DNA from: Iris pallida
Taxonomy: Eukaryota > Streptophyta > Magnoliopsida > Asparagales > Iridaceae
NCBI GenBank assembly: GCA_029216955.1
Contig: JANAVB010023996.1
Span: 18,264,742 to 18,328,741, forward strand
Direction: 5' to 3'
DNA: 64,000 nt
Position 1 is the stretch's first letter; every line of letters begins with the position of its first letter. Positions 10,795 through 23,303 of the stretch are shown here, piece after piece. The translations under genes and the position numbers were made by a program. Below the pieces are notes generated by a model. The model was not told the DNA's origin, ran no database searches, and saw nothing but the letters and a program-made list of their open reading frames with translations.

Positions 10795-11110
10795 TAAAAC
10801 CACGGAGAATGACCATTTTTGTGTCAAATCACAGAAATAGCCATTCTCCGTCCTAAAATGTAGGAGAATGACCATTTCCCGTTTCAAAAATCACTCTCCG
10901 TGTTAAAATTCCGGAGAATGACCATTCTCCGTGTTAAAATTTCGGACAATGACCATTCTTCGTGTTAAAATCACGGTGAATGGCCATTCCCGTGTTAAAT
11001 GCAGGAGAATGGTCATTCTCCGTGTCAATATCACGAAGAATTGTCATTCTCCTTGTTAAATTGACAGAGAATTTCCATTCTTCGTGTTAAAATTAATGAA
11101 GAATGGCCTT
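10795..11110. repeat. Palindromic minisatellite array D
   Basis: About ten units of the same dyad (GGAGAATGACCATTCTCCGTG plus TTAAAAT), with degeneration at both edges. It lies ~200 bp beyond the last recognisable protease codons, so it is in the 3' flank or in a further intron. Confidence 0.8.
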
Positions 11111-12977
11111 TTCTCTAGAAATTGTGTCTCTAACTTATCATAACCTGATCTACGAGATTTCCTAAATTATCTTTATTTCGTGCTTTAACCTTTTATTTTT
11201 GTGCATTAATTAGTACCGTATGAAAACCCACTTTCTATTTTGATCATTTGGCGTTCCCAATCGTGACTTTGATATTTGGAGCACAACACTAGACCTTTCC
11301 TTCCCACAAATTTTATATGCAAGACCTAGACGAGCCCACCTTCATGTATATGTATCTTGTCCCACTAAAACACGTCCCATTGTACTCTATTTTTATGATG
11401 CGACTTTCAAGTCAAAAAGGCTAATCTATAACCTTTACCATGATACCGATATACCTTCCGACTATAGATAGGGACTCAACCTTAACTCAAAACTTTCGAC
11501 CCAATATATGATGTGATCCCTTAAATGCTTAACCTTGCATTTTATCTTGACTGCTTAAACCCTTGTCTTTTTATTTTCATGTCTTATCTCGATTCACGTA
11601 GACACATAGCATATTTTGCTCTTCAATATTGCAACCCTTACTTCTCTCCCTTCCAATTAAATTGCTTTACACATACTCACTATGTTCCTCCGTGGTTATG
11701 CAACTATGTCCCTTGTATGATTTTCTTGTGCGGATATAAAATTTGATCATGACATTCTTGGGTTAGTAGAGGTGAGATTAGAGAACTCCACAGCGTTGAT
11801 AAATAATGTAGTTGGTTAAGATAATTACGAGATAACGAGGTATAGATGGGACATAAGTGAAAACATGCGATAAACCCTAATAGATGAAGTAAGAAATATT
11901 ATATTGTGCTTTGATAAAGCACTCAAGGGTAAATAGACTTCTCGAATTTCAAAAGTTGTTTTGAGATAATATTAAGTGAATAATTTTCTAAAGTGTTCGT
12001 GGTTTAAGAACCAAATTTATATTAAATTCATGGATGCAAATTTTTGATAAAGACAATATTGACGTTGCCTTCGATAACATATAGTGTTATGATGATATTA
12101 GTTTTCAAGGATAACCAATTGTTGAAGAAAGAAACCTTTACATTTTCTATTAAGTTCTAAGATGATTATGAATATGAAGTTAAGATGAGTTCCATTTCTA
12201 CCATCAAGATGAGATTGTTGAATTGAAATTTTCGAGAGAGACTAATAAATATTATAGGAAATTTTCAATTATGAATGAGTTATGAAGGTATACTGTTAGT
12301 TTTCAAGATTTATCGACATTAAAGACAGACTTTTATTTTGGTATCTATGGATGCATTGTACATTGACCGATAAATATAAATTTGTAGTTAGAAGATTTTA
12401 ACTTTTACTTGGGCCGAATTGGTTGAAGGTTTTGGAATTCTAACTCTAGAAGAATTATAACTTGAGGATATATATAAGTGAGCTAGTATAATAGAGCTTT
12501 AGAAATTCAAAATTTAAGACTATTTGTAATTCTATGACGAGATAGAGGAAGTTAGAGTACATTTATAATCATATTTGTTTTGTTAAATTTTTAAGAGGAC
12601 GTGGAACAGAAGTAATTTTTGGAAAGAACAATTTATGATAAGAGAGATTACATCAATAATGATGATATAAAAGGATTAAGGAGTTTATTACCTACTTATG
12701 AGGTTGCCCTTTTTAAGGTTAATGTTAGGGTTGATCAAGCTTAGTCATTGATTGGTTGTCATATACATGATCGTAATCTAAACTGAAACCATCAAAATTT
12801 TCTGTTCTAGTCGATCAAATGACATATTGCCATTGAAATGTCGCTCGCCTCCTCTTCGAATATTTTGTTTGCATTCTCGTCCCAAGAAGATCTCGTACAA
12901 CTATTCGAATAAACTCTTGTCGTCCCCTTCACCCTACCTACCCTAATTACTCCTAAATTTCGAGGACGAAATTCTTT
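11111..12977. other. Unassigned AT-rich region upstream of gypsy PPT
   Basis: No recognisable protein is encoded on either strand. Because the polypurine tract and 3' LTR of a gypsy element follow at 12978, at least the last part must be internal sequence of that element. It lacks visible pol, so it is either very decayed or belongs to a non-autonomous (LARD-like) derivative. At 12957-12975 it holds AATTTCGAGGACGAAATTC, a segment that sits just after pol in chromoviruses and recurs (with GGAATT) at 42934-42954 on the minus strand. Confidence 0.45.
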
Positions 12978-12991
12978 TAAGTTGGGTAGGA
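12978..12991 (+). other. Gypsy polypurine tract
   Basis: TAAGTTGGGTAGGA lies between the chromovirus AATTTCGAGGACGAAATTC segment and the LTR start TGTAAACTCCC. This arrangement matches AAGGAGGGGAGAGT before TGTGAGAC in the minus-strand element at 42917. It shows that the LTR at 12992 is a 3' LTR and not a solo LTR. Confidence 0.7.
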
Positions 12992-15047
12992 TGTAAACTC
13001 CCTAAATTTCTACTACAATTTTAAAAAAAATTGTATTTATTTGTACTTCGTATCTGCACGTCACATACGAGTTCGCATTGTTGTATTTGCGTAGCTTACG
13101 AGAATTGCGTTTCGCATTTGCTCGACGAGTGCGAATATGTGTCGAGGTACATATTTTAGAAAAAAACATTTTTATTATAAATTTTATTTTATATAGGAAA
13201 GTAATGTTCAAACAAGGTGATAAATATTTTTATTTTGTATAAAAGAGTTATTTTATTCGTCATTTAAAAATAGGTAGTGATTTGGAAAATTGTGGTTTAT
13301 ATGAAATGTATTCCAAATATTTTACGAAATTTGGAATTTGTTATTAATTATTTTTTATTTATAAAAGCTATTTTATGATTTAATATTTAAGTAATCTTGA
13401 TTTCAAAATTAGTTAATATTATATTTTAATATTTATGAAAATGATATTTAAGATTTTATTTTATTTAATATTTGAATTATTTTGATAATTTAAATTTGGG
13501 AAGATTTTATTTTAAATAGGCATTAAATTAAAGGAAGTTATCTAGATTGATTTGATTTTGATTGCTTAAATTCTAAATCAATTTAAATAAAAAGATGGAA
13601 TTATCCATCGGGGTTTAAACCATTGCAAGTCCTTATCCAACTGAGAATTCCCACCTCCTATATAAGGAGAGGTACTCATCCATAAATTCTACCATCCATA
13701 AACGTGCATCATGTTCGTGCCAACCCAAGCCTCGTGTATCGTGTCTGTGTCCACATAAATCTTATTCCAGTAGTACAGTTATCCGCGTCGTGTCGGACAG
13801 CCCCCGACACGACGAAATGAAACTAATGCTACGCCCGCTGCCGTTCTCCGACTCTCCATCACCCGAGCATCACCACCACCTCCTCATCACCATGGCCACA
13901 CCTCACCACCGCCACCCCCGCCATAAACAAAAACAAAAACAAAATCCAACACCACCACCACGACCATCATCGCCATCGCTACCGATGACCACTAGCAAAG
14001 CTCTCTCTGGCCGTACCATCACTCCCCGGCGCCCGGCCCAGCCTCGACGTCCCCTGCCAACACCCTCACCATCACCCCAAAAATTCCACCACCGTAGCAA
14101 CCCACCTTTCCAGCCTCGACCCCATAGCCGGAACCGCCTCCTCCACCATGGCCATCGCCGACCAGACGACCACCGCCACCAAAAAATCCTCAAAACTCCC
14201 AAATTAAAGAAATAATAACACAACCATCACCATCCTTACCTATCGGTACGTCGTCGCCGTTAGCCGACTGCGCAGATCCCGGCACAGGCTCCGCCTTCCA
14301 CGAAGAGTCGCTTCGTCGCCCTCCTCCGGAAGCCGCCGCTCGCACCAGTGCGCCTGCGTCCGCCGGCGAATACCCAGCATCGTACGCAGGTCGGCGCCCT
14401 CCGTAGATCTCAGAGCCGCGTCGTCCTCCCGTGGCCGTCGGCCGGATCTGGAGCCATCGCACAGCTCAGCCGCTTCACCAGTCCGTCTTCCTCCTCTCTC
14501 CGCTCCTCCGTGAGGCCACCGCGCTTGGGCCGATCGAGCGCCGCCCCACTACAGCGAGCGACGGTGACTCTCGCGCCGCCTCCAGCCGCCATCATTCGCC
14601 TATCCCTCTGCTCGCTCAGCCAAGATTTCCTCCCTGAGCCGTCGCTGCCCCCGCAAGCAGCGCCACCGATCGTGGCCTTCCGCTCCGCCTCGGCCCTTAG
14701 TCTCGGCCGGCCACGCCATCTGCTGGCCGAGGCTATTCCGTCGATACCGGCCCGCTTTTCTCCGATGATCCCCTTCCGTCGACGCGAGGCCGACCACGAT
14801 TACGCTTGGCCGCACGTCCGTCGGCAGACGAAAGTACCGCCCAAAACTCGGCACCGTCGTGACGAGCCATAATCGGCGACCACCCTCCGCTGTCGGCACG
14901 AACTCCGGTGAGAATCCCATCTACTCTTCCGCTCCTCTCCTCACTTTTCCCTACTCTCTCTCTCCTCTCCCTTTCTTCTTCCTTCCTTTCTTTTGAAGGA
15001 ACAGCATATGAGCTGTTATAAGTATTATTATTTATTGTTAAATATTA

Positions 15048-15091
<44 letters not shown>

Positions 15092-15111
15092 TAGTATTAT
15101 TACTGATATTA

Positions 15112-15143
<32 letters not shown>

Positions 15144-15432
15144 TGTTTGTTAAAAGTGTATAGATTCTACTAATGGCAGTATGTATTTAGGAATACTTAT
15201 TTTATGTTGGAATTATGGTTTTACTAAATAGTAATATTATTAATTAATTAATATATATACATTAAATTATCTCTAAACTATTTTATTGTACTTAAAATAT
15301 GGTTTTACAAAAAATGGTATATTGTTAGATAATAGTTTAAATACTTTTCTAAATAGTATTGTAGTATTTTACCTAATTAAAATCTAGTTCTAAATTAAAA
15401 CAATTTTTTTAAATATTTATCTACAAATATCT

Positions 15433-15484
<52 letters not shown>

Positions 15485-16821
15485 ACTATCTTTTTGACTT
15501 TCAAGTATTTACGTAAAATCATTTTTAAACTAATAACATGTATTTCTCAAGTATTATAAAATATTTCTAAAATTAGCATATGTATTTATTTTCACAAATT
15601 ATTTTCAAATTATCTTAGTTAATCATTACTAATCTCCACTCCTATGTTCTCGTGAAATTTGGACCCTTACGCAATGACCATGGCTATTGGACAAGACTGG
15701 ACTTGTCGGATTTTTGTACCACACCGAACGACACACCAGGCAAGATATCTTGCCATTATACTGTTTATTTTCAGTTTGCATTTTATTACATATCATTGTT
15801 CATTTATTTCCAGTTCTTACAGTTTTTGAATTACTACCTGCTCAGTGATATTAGCTTATTTGTTATTATCCTTTGATTGCATATGGACCTAGAGTTAAGG
15901 GACTACCATTGTAGTGTATCGCATATACCTTGACATAGTTGTACCACGAGGATGTGTGAGATGAGTGGCATGTAGAGGTCCTTGCGTGTTGGCTGATCCC
16001 CAGTGCGCATGCATTAGGACTAACTGCTAATAGGAGCATGTTAGGAGACTTAGCAGTTAGAAGAGAAACATGGTCATGGAGGCGACTTAGATAGGTACAT
16101 TAGGTGGGGAGGATAATACCTGACGTATGGGCTTCGATTGTACTTTCCTTGTAACCCGGAAGCTCCGCTGGAGATACGGGTATGATTAGCCTCTCATGTT
16201 GGCCACTGTCGTTTTTCAACGTCATGCGCTTAGGTCACTGGTTCCCAAGCGGGGACCATACCAGATCCCATTTACAGCCAGGGCTCATGCGTCGAAGGAT
16301 TGTTTCTCAACTGCATGTTCACTTAGTATGGTTAGGTTACTTTATTTATGTCTTATCACTTTCTTTGATTGTGGCATATTATATATTCAGTATTTATATG
16401 GCATATTCTTCCTGTATCTTATTATGTCCCTCTGAGGACCTGGGGATCTCTCCAGGTGTGTGTGTTTGTGACTTCCTGCAGGTGCTCTAGCTAAGGCCGT
16501 GACTTGCGCTCTGTTCTTCGAGATGTTGCTCTTGGATTGTCATGCCTTCGCTCTAGCAAATTACTTTCCTTGTATACATCTTTCTTATTAAACTTTGTTG
16601 GTAGTGGATTTGTCTCCGTCCAACCATTGTATATATGACAATTCATGAGTTGATTTATAAATTCTTTCTTCTTATTATGGATTAGATTAGTATCATGGTT
16701 TACTGCATTTTACAGCTCATGTATACGTACGATGGTTCCATATATTGGAGTATACTTTGTATGTATGCAGCTGGCATGGATACGTACATAGTCCTAAGTA
16801 TTTTGGGACTGGGGCGTTACA
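12992..16821 (+). repeat. Gypsy 3' LTR, 3.83 kb (family G1)
   Basis: Starts TGTAAACTCCCTAAATT and ends ...TTTGGGACTGGGGCGTTACA. The reverse complement of both ends reappears at 25368 and 21328, so the two LTRs are one family. Order: AT-rich left part, TATA box CTATATAA (13658-13665) after the shared TTATCCAACTGAGAATTCCC, a GC-rich stretch with chance ORFs (13790-14900), a (TTA)n microsatellite (15055-15150), a (TA)n run (15438-15482), then ~1.3 kb of ordinary sequence. It interrupts the third ORF of copia-1 at 16822, where the next five bases are ATGGC; the other flank is out of view. Confidence 0.85.
13658..13665 (+). promoter_or_regulatory. LTR TATA box
   Basis: CTATATAA lies just after a block conserved with the minus-strand LTR of the same family, which has CTATAAATAG at the same place (24545-24554 on the opposite strand). 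Conservation between copies supports a promoter role; the start site is not visible. Confidence 0.5.
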
Positions 16822-17627
16822 ATGGCTGTAGAGGAGTCGGTACAGGTTTGAAGATCAATTTCAAACCTTCGAAAGATGGAGGCCAAGTGCATGGGATAGA
16901 CCAGGTTGCGTCCTGCATTTCTGCAGTTCAGCATCCAGGCCATCATGGTCTTGGGAACATAAAATGGAATGCCAAAGTGGATATGGTACATGGCAGACAA
17001 CTCCAAGAAAGTAATCTCATCAGAGGATCCTTTCTTTGGAAGAAGAACTGAGAAAATAAACCTATGCAGTTCATAGAAGTTTTGGTTGAGATTTTTAGAA
17101 AAGACTCTTATAGGAACAGGTCTTGGATGGCAAAGCAGTTCTTTGAAGGAGTCGAGAGTGACACCTTCAGGGAATTGGATGTAATGGATATCCACTAATG
17201 CTTCACCCACATCAGGAACATGAAAATATTCACTGATGTCGGTGGCGCTGAATTCTAATTCTTGCCCAGCAACGCAAGAATAGAAGTTTCCGTTTGGTTT
17301 TACTTGCAAGTTGCAGCAAAACATACGGACATCATTGTCATAGATATTCTCGGCTACTTCGAAGAAGTCACGAAAGCCGAGACGGTCAAATATGGAAGCA
17401 TATTCAAAAAATATAGTAAAGTTCACACAAGCTCTAACACATATTCTTCGACCAGAAAAGGAATCAAACCAAAGGTCTGAAAATTCTTTGTCAGGAAATA
17501 AACCAGAATCAAAATCATCAGAACCTATGGGTCTAACTGGACTGAAAATATTAGTGGGGACATAATCAGAAGAGGAAGATCCTGCTTGAGAGGAATCCAT
17601 CCTTCTTTTCTGACTTTTGGGTGCCAT
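16822..17627 (-). pseudogene. Copia-1 ORF3, 'putative plant transposon protein'-like, truncated
   Basis: An open frame of ~268 codons starts MAPKSQKRRMDSSQAGSSS (basic, Ser-rich). It continues into a helical domain with RICVRACVNFTIF near residue 60, an IYDNDVRMFCCNL segment near 93, SATDISEYFHVP near 128 and LSAMYHIHFGIPFYVPKTM near 212. This pattern resembles the plant-specific family annotated in databases as putative plant transposon protein (PF20167-like); that assignment is from memory of the pattern. It follows pol on the same strand in the position where SIRE elements keep an env-like ORF, but I see no signal peptide or membrane segment. The frame is cut by the gypsy LTR at 16821. The homologous ORF in copia-2 (28422-27122) extends ~170 residues further. 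Confidence 0.65.
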
Positions 17628-17819
17628 AGATGAGAAGAAAAGAAAATTTGAGTAACTTAGAAAGGAGGAAGATGATGGAGAGGAACAGCCCGCAGAAACT
17701 CCGAAGAAACTTGAAGGGAAGGAGGAGGAAGTGATCTTCGGAGTAGTAGAGGGTTTTGCTCGAAATTTTTTTTGTTTTTACTCGGATTGGATGAGTGAAA
17801 AAGTGGAAGAAAGGAAGGG

Positions 17820-17912
17820 TTTAAATAGAGCTAGGGCCGGCTGTTCGGTTCTGGAGGCTGAACAGCGCCGATCGAACTCGGTCCAAACTCGGCCAGAGTT
17901 CGGTCCGATTTC
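17820..17912 (-). promoter_or_regulatory. Internal promoter-like module before copia-1 ORF3
   Basis: On the minus strand, four degenerate GAACTCGG/GAGTTCGG-type motifs (17912 down to 17871) precede CTATTTAAA (17828-17820). A pyrimidine-rich leader with CACTCATCC follows, and the ORF3 start is ~195 bp further on. In the LTRs of both copia elements the same motifs stand just upstream of CTATAAATAG, followed by ACTCACTCATTC. The module therefore looks like a copy or relative of the LTR promoter placed in front of ORF3. Confidence 0.5.
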
Positions 17913-18184
17913 GACTACTTGTATTTTTGAGGTCATAACTACATTATTGGTGTTTAAATTTGAATTTATGACTGTTGACTTCTACATTTAATAACTTCTA
18001 TTACTTTGGGTTAGCTATAGGGACCGGATTCCAGCTAGCGGTCGTCCGAAGACTAGTGCGCCGTGTCGCTTCATGCTATTTACACTTGTATGACAGAAGG
18101 GCCCTTTCGGCTTGTACCCAAAATAATTTTCGTTAAATAAATTACGAAGTTTCGAGTCATAAAAATAAATTTAATTACCATACC

Positions 18185-21100
18185 ATACTATGAATCTAAA
18201 AATTCAAGTATGCCGAGCTCTCGCCTCATTATGTTAAAATGGTCTTCCGTCGGTGGTTTTGTGAAAATGTCTGCTGGTTGATGATCTATGTCAATAAACT
18301 CTAGGCAGATATTCACATGTTGTTGGTGATCACGTAAAAAGTGATGACAAATCTCAATGTGTTTTGTGCGTGAGTGACATACAGGATTCTTAGTCAGGTT
18401 AATAGTGCTAGTGTTATCACAATAAATGGGTATCTTAGTGTAGTACAGATTGTAGTCTTCTAGGGTTTGCTTCATCTACAAAATTTGAGCACAGCAACAT
18501 CCTGCGGCGATATACTCAACCTCAGTAGTTGATAATGCTACTAAACCAAGAGACTAAGGCCTTTCCTAGAAAATGACACGTACCGCTGGTACTTTTACAG
18601 TCTACTTTGCATCCAGTAAAATCTGCATCCAAGTAACCTATCAGGTCAAAGGATTTGGTTTTAGGATACCATAAGCCGACTATAGAGGTTCCCTTAAGGT
18701 ATCAGAAGATATGCTTAATAGCACTTAGGTGTGATTCCTTAGGATTTGCCTGGTATCGTGCACAGATGCAAACACTAAACATAATATCAGGGCGACTAGC
18801 AGTTAAATATAATAAACTACCAATCATACCTCGATACTTACGCTGGTCGACAGGTTTGCCACTTTCATCAGTATCAAGCTTTGTGGATGTAGCCATAGGA
18901 GTTCCGATAGGCTTTACATTATCGAAGTCGTACTTTTTCAGTATGTCCTTCGTATACTTGGCTTGATTGATGAATGTTTCCTTTGAGTGTTGTTTGATCT
19001 GGAGTCCTAGAAAGAAGTTCAGCTCTCCCATCATACTCATCTCAAATTCACTCTGCATATACTTTGCAAACTCTTGACAAAGTTTTTCATTAGTAGAACC
19101 AAATATAATGTCATCAACGTAAATTTGTACAAGAAGAATGTCATCATTTAAAGATTTGATAAACAAAGTTGTATCAACTCTTCCTTTTGAAAAACTATTA
19201 TCAAGTAAGAAGGCACTTAGGCGTTCATACCAAGCACGAGATGCATGTTTGAATCCATAGAGTGCTTTCTTAAGCTTGAAGATGTGATTAGGTTTTTGAA
19301 AACCTTCAAAACCAGGGGATTGTTTCACAAAAACTTCTTCTTTTAGAAATTCGTTCAAAAATGCACTTTTCGCGTCCATTTGAAATAGTTTAAAATCATT
19401 AAAACATGTAAATGCACAAAACATGCGGATAACTTCTAGTCTAGCAACAGGAGCATATGTCTCGTCATAATCAATACCTTCTTCTTGATTATAATCTTGT
19501 GCCACTAGACGTGCTTTGTTGCGTAGAACTTGACCATCTTCACTAAGTTTATTTCGGAACACCCATTTGGTACCAATTATAGATTGACTAATAGGTTTAG
19601 GAACGAGTTTCCAAACTTGGTTTCTCTCAAATTGATTTAGTTCCTCTTGCATGGCATTAATCCAAAACTCATCAGAAAAGGCATCTTCTATATTCTTAGG
19701 TTCTATTTGAGAAATGAAAGCTACATTTGTTGCTATTTCAGATCCCTAAGAGAGGAGCGTGTACTTACATCTTTTGATACATCACCTATGATGAGTATCT
19801 CTGGATGATCTGGTAAGAACTTTAATGATTCAAATTTGTGAGCCAGATCTTCCACAGGACTTTTATCGGTTTTTGCTTGTACACCTTCATCATCACTGTC
19901 GCTAGATCTGTGACTATTGAGCTCATCAAAAGTAACATTAATGGATTCTTCAACAATCATAGACCTTTTATTGAAAATTCTATATCCCTTACTCTTAGCA
20001 GCATATCCGAGAAATATCCCTTCGTCTACTTTAGAGTCGAACTTACCCAAGTTATCCTTGGTGTTCAGGATAAAACAGCGACATCCAAAAACTTTGAAAT
20101 GAGAAATGTTTGGAATCCTTCCAAACCAAAGTTCATATGATGTTTTCTTCGAGATAGGTCGAATTAACACCCTATTTGAAACATGACAGGCTGTACTAAC
20201 AGCTTCTGTCCAAAAATATTTAGGAAGATTATGCTGATTCAGCATGACTCTAGCCATTTCGTTTAGAGTACGGTTCTTCCGCTCCACAACACCATTCTGT
20301 TAAGGAGTTCTAGGACAAAAAAATTCGTGGTAGTACCCACTATCATCACAAAACTTTTTGAAATCAAAATTTATGAATTCGCCACCATGATCACTTCGGA
20401 TACGAGTAATCATGAAGCCTTTTTCATTTTGTACATTTTTGTAAAATATCTGAAATTCAAAAATAGCATCACTTTTGTTTGATAAAAATAAACCCAAGTA
20501 AACGAGAGAAATCATCAATAATAACAAAAGCGTAGAGCTTACCGCCAAGACTATTGACTCTACTAGGACCAAATAAATTCATATGTATCAACTGCAAAGG
20601 TCTAGAAGTACTTACAGCGTTGATGGATTTAAATGTAGACCTATGTGCATTGTTCTTTTCACAGTCAGCAAATACCATATCTCTCTTGAATGGAATCTCG
20701 GGGAGTCCTTTTACCAACTTCTTAGTGCTCAGTCGTGAGATAGTGTCCATATTTGCATGCCCTAGTCTCATATGACATAGCCAGCTTTCATCTAAATTAG
20801 CTACTAGGCATCTTCCTGCATTATTAGTACTCTCCAAAAAAAAAACGTAAATATTGTCTTCTCTAATCCCTTCATATACGGGATTACCAGATGACATATC
20901 ATATATGGTACATTTGTCTTTTACAAAATTGATACCATAACCATTACCAGCCAAATGACTTATGATTAGTAGGTTATGTTTCAATTCTGTGACTAGACAA
21001 ACATCCTTTATTATATGATAAGAAGATATACCAACAATGCCATTACCAATAATATCACCTCTTAAGTTATTTTCGAAGGAGACGTATCCTTCTTTCTTCA

Positions 21101-21327
21101 TCGATAGCGTAGCAAACAAAGATGCATCACCAGTCATGTGCCGCGAACATCCGCTATCGAGGATCCACTTGTATTTAGCATGAGAGGGTTGAGGGTCCAC
21201 CTACAAAACAAGTAGATGAACCCTTTGGTACCCATTTACTGAAAGGTACATATTGATTAGTCTTAGGTCTCCAAAATAAAGTACGATTGTCAAGAAGTTT
21301 CCTTGCTAAGCAATGCTGTGATATGTG
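18185..21327 (-). pseudogene. Copia-1 pol (protease, integrase, RT, RNase H)
   Basis: From the 5' side: aspartic protease WILDSGCSRHMTGD (near 21165), gag-pre-integrase CHMRLGHANMDTISRLS (near 20770), integrase core, RT and RNase H. The first integrase Asp is replaced: HMNLFGP (20580) instead of HMDLFGP. RSDHGGEF and ERKNRTL keep the second Asp and the Glu, with an in-frame stop at ~20301. RT runs from ~19652, with YAPVARLE and an intact YVDD at 19111-19121. RNase H ends in ADIFTKP (about 18255). Frameshifts occur near 21200, 20470, 19700 and 18700. SIRE/Maximus affinity rests on the LDSGCSRHMTG protease and on close similarity to copia-2. Confidence 0.88.
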
Positions 21328-23256
21328 TGTAACGCCCCAGTCCCAAAATACGTAGAACTAAGTACGTAGACATGTCAGCTATATACATACGAAGTACATG
21401 GGCCTTGTATGTATACATAAGCTGTAAAATGTAGTAGTCTAAGACAAACTAAATCTCATCCACAATGAAAAGAATAATAATATAAAATTAACTTGAATAT
21501 TTATGGTACAATCGTTGGGCGGAGATAAAGTCCACTACCAACTATCTCAATGAAAGAAATATACAAGAATCGATCGATAAAATGGCAAGACGAACCAAGC
21601 GCAATCGTCTTCAAAGGAATGGAGAGAATCACGGCCTTGGCTAGAACACCTACAGTTAATCATGAAAGCACACCCGGGGAATAACCAGGTCCTCAGACGG
21701 ACGTAGCAGGATACAGAAAGAACATGCCAATATGAACTGTCAGAATAATAAAATAATATATAAAAGACTATCCTAGACACAAATATGTAAAGGAGATTCT
21801 AACCGTCTAATGTGCAATTTAGAGGATAACTTTCATGCGCATGGGTGGGATTTAGGCTACATATACGTAACTGGCATCCAGTCATCTGTATTCGTCCGTA
21901 ACGTCCAAAACGTCAGAGGGTATCTGCAATATAAATCGTCACAGTTCCATCCGGAGACTGTGGTTTACCTGTTTGGATTCCCATACGTACTAGCGACCGT
22001 CCTCCCCCAATATTTCCCATACTGTTCAAGTCATGTCCATGACTCGTCCAGTTTTGTAACTGCTTGAGTCTCTAATACCCTAGTCATAGCAGTTACGATC
22101 ATCTACCGTCACACGACTTTAGAGATGGCCAATCCATAAGTCATACCCCTAGCAAAATGTCTCATATCGTGTAGTGTGAGTGTCATGGCCCAAGGAAGAT
22201 ATAGGGATATCCCCCAACAAGAAGGTAGTCCGCTAACACTAAGTTAACATGCATATAGTAAAGTAAAACGACTAATAGAGTCGCTTGCACCCAAGTATGG
22301 CTTGGACGCGCAGTTTATAACATAGAAAACTAACAATATAAAATAAAATAAATAATACAGAAAATAAATAATTTGACAGTTAATTAGCAAGGTATACTTG
22401 CCTGTTGTGACGCCTGGTGAGCTGCCTGGCGTGATACAATAAAGTGGCACAAGATCGACTTTAGTGTTATAACTACGCAAAATAGCCTCCAATGATGGCA
22501 CGAACTGTTCTATCGGGTCCAGAACGGTCAGGTTAGTTAGGGTCAACATAAGGTAGTCTCGAATGTGCGAGAGAACATGAATAGTAGGATTTAGTCATGG
22601 ACAAAAAGATAGTCGGAGGATGGTGGATAAATAATATATATACTATTTATAATCCTTGAAAATATATATTTACTAGTAAAATAATTTATAGATAAATACT
22701 GAAAAGTATAAAAAATAGTTTTAGGCAAAAACTCTAGATTTATATAAAAATAAAGTTGAGATAAAGAAACTATATTTATTTAGTAAAATATTTTAGATAG
22801 GATTTGAGAAATACCAACAAAAGTTATTTTATATAACTTAAATAATATAATAATATCTCTAAGGGTTTCTAATCCGATTTTAAAAATAAGTGTAGAGTTA
22901 ATCTAATATAATAGTTGTATTTGCTAGTGATACAAAATTTTATGGTAAAGAACAAAACTAAAATTATATATATAAATATAAAGTATGTAAAAAAAATAGC
23001 AAATATCTTACTACTACTACCAATAATAATAAAAATAATAACACCAATATTACTATTAATTTTTAAGGGGACACACAACCCCTAAACAATTAACTAATTA
23101 ATAGTAATAACAACATAACAATGAGAGTATAACAAATGTTGTATTTATATTCGAAACTAATGGTAACAAATAGCCTAAAATACAACAAACATTTATATAT
23201 ATAAAAATTAACTTTATCCCTTTTTCTTTTGTTAGTAATATTAATAATAATAGAGA

Positions 23257-23257
<1 letters not shown>

Positions 23258-23300
<43 letters not shown>
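23258..23300. repeat. (AAT)n microsatellite
   Basis: About fourteen AAT/ATA triplets in the G1 solo LTR. The same LTR family has a (TTA)n run in the + copy at 15055-15150, which reads as the complementary repeat, so the microsatellite is an old family feature. Confidence 0.8.

Positions 23301-23303
<3 letters not shown>

Noticed and set aside
6812..11110. CRISPR-like array (repeats of ~30 bp)
   Set aside because: The units are contiguous palindromes with a constant spacer, not repeats separated by unique spacers, and they lie in introns of a plant locus.
13790..14872. Overlapping ORFs of 68-174 codons as host genes
   Set aside because: They lie in the GC-rich part of an LTR that recurs at 21328-25368 with different frames; composition explains them.
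12992..16821. Solo LTR interpretation of the + G1 LTR
   Set aside because: A polypurine tract and the chromovirus AATTTCGAGGACGAAATTC segment precede it directly, so internal sequence is attached.
16822..17627. Calling ORF3 an envelope gene
   Set aside because: Position fits, but no signal peptide, membrane span or cleavage site is visible, and the domain looks like a different plant family.
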